Shown one piece after another: positions 61,061-64,000 of a stretch of DNA of 64,000 bases (position 1 is the stretch's first letter; every line of letters begins with the position of its first letter). The notes below the pieces were generated by a model. The model had not been told where the DNA came from. It did no database searches and saw only the letters and a list, made by a program, of their open reading frames with translations. The translations under genes and the position numbers were made by a program. This stretch comes from Volvox africanus. Taxonomy: Eukaryota > Chlorophyta > Chlorophyceae > Chlamydomonadales > Volvocaceae. The stretch is from the NCBI GenBank assembly GCA_030268105.1, contig BSDZ01000003.1:4566001-4630000 (forward strand), given 5' to 3'.

Positions 61061-61465
61061 TTATCTGGTCAGATATCTGATCAAATAGATAGATACTGAG
61101 AAGTGGAACCAACTTTCAAGCGGGTAGTTGTAAGTCATGGTGAACCCCACCGTTTCAGGGGCCATGCGGCCCTGGAGCATTTTAAAGCGTTTCGATGGCG
61201 CAATGCTTTCTATCTTCCCATCAACTGTGCGGTGCCATGGCATACTGACCTACACTGCGCTTCCCTGTAGAATATGTGCTATGTATGCTATATGTACTTG
61301 CAGTGATCCTGGGTCTATTTGGACTATGGTAGCGACATGCTCTACACCTGAACGCCGTGGCACCCAGCAGTACTGATAGTCCTTTGGTGATTCATTAAGC
61401 TGCAGCCGGTGGTTCAGGGCAAGGCGCATAGGAGACTGTCGAAATGCATCGGTATGGGTAAGTTG
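61061..61465 (-). CDS. Unidentified coding stretch, two exons, function unknown
   Basis: A minus-strand exon opening after TTTCGACAG at about 61440 reads SPMRLALNHRLQLNESPKDY then QYCWVPRRS, and ends at a GTGTAG donor. A second exon, after CCGCACAG near 61224, continues in phase as VDGKIESIAPSKRFKMLQGR then MAPETVGFTMTYNYPLES. The intron would be about 125 nt. The combined sequence is protein-like but I recognise no family; neither the beginning nor the end is defined. It could be a gene fragment or pseudogene. Confidence 0.35.
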
Positions 61466-61561
61466 GGTAACCCATGCGGCGTACTTAACCCACATGGTAC
61501 TAAACGGGTATCTGAATAATTGCCCAAATATACTGTACTGATGTATTCTGACTTTATGCAT

Positions 61562-62362
61562 CGTGGGATAGAGTTGTCAAAGTTACAATATGCTACATGC
61601 TATGTGCATGCAGCTGAGCTCAACAATTGCTAGAATGATTTCCTCGCTAACATGCTCGCTATTCATGCATAAATTAAAACCTTATCCTGCGTTTCTTTGC
61701 ATACCGGTGCTTCCAGGCATCGAGGCTCACATCCATGCGCCGTACATGTTTGTATGTTGCGCGTAACGTTTTTTCCTCCTTTGTAATCATCATCATCATG
61801 GTCGCATGACTATATATAATTTAGTTCCACTTGACTCCCGTGGATTTCCTCATGGAGTTGCTTCCCAGCTAAATCCGCCGATCCCGGTCCCATGAGGCAT
61901 GCAGAAATCCTCAGGCGCGAAATGACTAATTACGTTAGCCACGTAAGTAATATCATGCTTTTACGTCAAAAGGCAGGCATAGTACACCATCTTCCCGACA
62001 AACCAACGATGACCGGCGCACGTGCAGCCATATTCTAATACAAGGCGTTTGAATACGCATGAGTATATGCATAAAACCGTTAAATTTGTAAAAGTGGTGA
62101 TAGCATAACGCCTTGACAGGCAACTGGCGAGTGAGTTTCGGCTTCGTCGATAGGGACTTCTTGCTACCTTCTGCTTTTGCTGCCCTTTTCGATCAATTAT
62201 TTATTATATGTTTTCGAGTTCGGCATATTGCACAATCTTATTTTCTTGGCTGCATCGCTAGCCTGATGGCGGTTACCTGTAGGTTTTGACGTCAAGTCCA
62301 GTGATTGACTTTTATCCGGCATCGCGTGCGCACGAGCACAGGCAACGTCATTTCTCTCTACC
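61562..62362. other. AT-rich intergenic stretch, no gene seen
   Basis: About 0.8 kb with stops in all frames and no recognisable repeats or RNA genes. It should include the promoter of the plus-strand hypothetical gene that follows. Confidence 0.45.
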
Positions 62363-62451
62363 TTGGAAGTCGCTGCGATAAGATGTTGGCTGGCATTCCT
62401 TGGATGGAGCGTCACTCTGAACTTTCACACGATAAAAGCGCAGCTAAAAAT

Positions 62452-63597
62452 GGATCCTGAGCCCGTGAGGGATAGAATCTTCAAAACTGGAGGTCACGGA
62501 TTGCCGATATCCCGGCGGGCCTTCTTGACCGACCCAGCTGCGCTTGCAATATTTCATGCGGTCAACAACGGCACTATGGACCCTAGTACCCTGCCTTCCC
62601 ATCTGCGCACACTCGCGGACATTAGGCCACAGCCTGCGGAAAATGCAGCAATGCGCAATCAGCATCGATGCTCCTGGCTGCGGGGCCGCCAGCAAGTATT
62701 GCAGAGGCCACCGCGCCGGCAGCAAGTGTTGCAGAGACCACCGCGCCGACAGCGCCACTGCTTGCAATGAACCCGGCCCCAGTACCCATTTTACAACCTG
62801 GCACAAGCTCTTGCGTGCAAACTAGTGTAGGGGTGCAGCCGGCCAAATCAGGACATGAAGCCATGGTGGCGGCAGCGGCAGCCCTGGAGGCTTGTCTTCA
62901 GCCGGTATGCGCCATCAACAGGGGGCACAAGGGTCTCAGGATCAGGGCGGTAGTTGCCCTCGCCATGTCGCGATTGTGGGATTTGTGCGTGCAGCACCAC
63001 TTTGAAGTACAGGCCACGTGGCAGGGCCACAACAAGGGCCAGGGCAAAAGCCAGGGCGGTTACGAAGGGGGGAAGCCTCCGCCTCCGGTGGCGGTGAGCG
63101 ATGAGTACTCACCGACGCGGCTGCAGCTGCTGCAGTTTGGTTGGACTGTGATGGATCTGGATGCCTTTTACCAGCGGCTCGTTCCGCCCCACCCGCCCGG
63201 CAGGTGCGTATTGCTTCTGAAAACCAGGACAAGCCAGCCTAGCCCTCTGGGGTCACACAAAGGGTAAATTGGAGCGCAGGGACTTTCCTCTCCTGCTTAC
63301 AGGGGCCTTGTCGGCGCTTCGCCCAGAACCGCCGGGAAATGAATTCATGCAATCAGGCTTACCGTCCGAGCGTCTGAAGTCTGAGCGTCCGGAGTCTAAG
63401 CGTTCGGAGTGTCCGAGAGTCGTCCCCCAGTCAACGGGGAGGGCTCCAAGCCGTCCCATAGAGCTGCTTCCAACTGTTCGGATTATGCTTTACGCATTCC
63501 CGTTGCAGGATGCAGTACATGACTCCGGACATCATGTACGATGAAATTAGTCACGGTATCACTACGCACGGCCTACGGCCGCAGCCGCACGGTTAAG
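62452..63597 (+). CDS. Hypothetical protein, at least three coding segments, function unknown
   Basis: Segment 1 (about 62452-62650) reads MDPEPVRDRIFKTGGHGLPI and continues SRRAFLTDPAALAIFHAVNN, GTMDPSTLPSHLRTLADIRP; an upstream ATG at 62363 is in frame. Segment 2, in another frame from about 62668 to 63203, runs through a Pro/Ala-rich part, a Gly/Lys/Gln-rich GHNKGQGKSQGGYEGGKPPP and SPTRLQLLQFGWTVMDLDAF. A GGCAG|GTGCGT donor then joins, in phase, an exon at 63507-63597 after GTTGCAG: MQYMTPDIMYDEISHGITTH then GLRPQPHG and stop. The join between segments 1 and 2 was not resolved; the frame changes near a 30-bp tandem duplication, which could reflect a small intron or an indel. No domain recognised. 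Confidence 0.45.
62690..62749 (+). repeat. Two tandem 30-bp units in the hypothetical gene
   Basis: Two consecutive units of the type GCAAGTATTGCAGAGGCCAC / GCAAGTGTTGCAGAGACCAC followed by CGCGCC, differing at a few bases. They encode an Ala/Ser/Glu/Pro repeat in segment 2. Confidence 0.6.
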
Positions 63598-64000
63598 GTG
63601 CAGATGTGGTCTTGGTGCATTTGGGCACATGGGGTGGCTCGCGGGTGGCGATTATGGAGCAGGAGTTGGCGTCAGCGTAGGGCTCTCCGGCTGCAGTCAT
63701 GCAGCCTCTCCGCGATTGGATACGCCCAGCATATCCGCAGATAAGCAGATAATAAGAAGATGCGGCGGTATGCCGTTTCCTCACGTGCGCACTCCAATAC
63801 TGACTGGAATCGGTAGCGGAAGAATGGGGGTATTGTACTACATATTGTAGTACATAATGAAGGGCAATAGCTACCAGTGGAGGCGACGAGTCAGGGGGCT
63901 CTGACATTCCGGGCTGCGGCACCGCTGGACGACGGTCATAAACGGTCACAGTCGCATTATATCGTTCGTTTCATTTTCAGGCATTTTTGTCAAGGGCTGA
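63598..64000. other. 3' flank at the window end, no gene seen
   Basis: Remaining 400 bp after the hypothetical gene's stop. Short open frames on both strands have no support. A small palindrome (ATGTAGTACAATAC-like, near 63833-63855) is visible. Confidence 0.35.

Overview
This is nuclear DNA of a green alga of the Chlamydomonas/Volvox type (Chlamydomonadales). The reasons are many short-to-medium GT-AG introns, chloroplast transit peptides on bacterial-type genes, TGTAA polyadenylation signals after some genes, Ala/Gln/Gly-rich insertions in proteins, and a PSRP-7/EF-Ts polyprotein gene, known from Chlamydomonas. The species cannot be named from the sequence. All gene models were built by eye from frame, splice-site phase and family resemblance. 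Exon ends are usually phase-consistent but may be off by a few bases.

Layout. 0.2-2.6 kb: type-I prohibitin (+), convergent with a two-exon, 46-residue membrane miniprotein (-). 3.8-4.8 kb: a plastid DUF4079-like membrane protein (-), divergent from the 14-exon plastid translation polyprotein (5.1-11.2 kb, +). 12.3-20.7 kb: a large SPRY protein like plant RKP / animal KPC1 (RNF123), ending in a U-box rather than a RING (+). 21.2-24.8 kb: plastid acetyl-CoA carboxylase carboxyltransferase alpha (+). 25.7-27.4 kb: an unknown exon and a plastid ABM-fold protein (-), divergent from phosphoribosylanthranilate isomerase (27.7-30.6 kb, +). 33.5-38.1 kb: a spliced, phage-type DNA N6-adenine-methyltransferase homologue (-) with an altered catalytic motif and a ~900-residue low-complexity insertion. 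38.8-41.1 kb: a protein kinase domain (-) without a located 5' end. 42.2-43.5 kb: a YtqB/MnmM-type methyltransferase (+) with a perfect 72-bp inverted repeat in its first intron. 45.0-60.2 kb: a 19-exon gene (-) for the largest TFIIIC subunit. 61.1-63.6 kb: two poorly understood coding stretches.

There is no operon logic. Most genes are housekeeping: four serve the plastid (translation, fatty-acid synthesis, a thylakoid-type membrane protein, an ABM protein), one tryptophan synthesis, one RNA polymerase III transcription and one ubiquitin ligation. Two divergent pairs (DUF4079/EF-Ts polyprotein and ABM/PRAI) share about 300-350 bp promoters.

The most unusual items are the methyltransferase-like gene, the intronic 72-bp hairpin, the U-box in place of a RING in an RKP-like protein, a SINE-like repeat with a 14-bp target duplication inside a TFIIIC intron (second copy 21 kb away in inverted orientation), and the 46-residue membrane protein.
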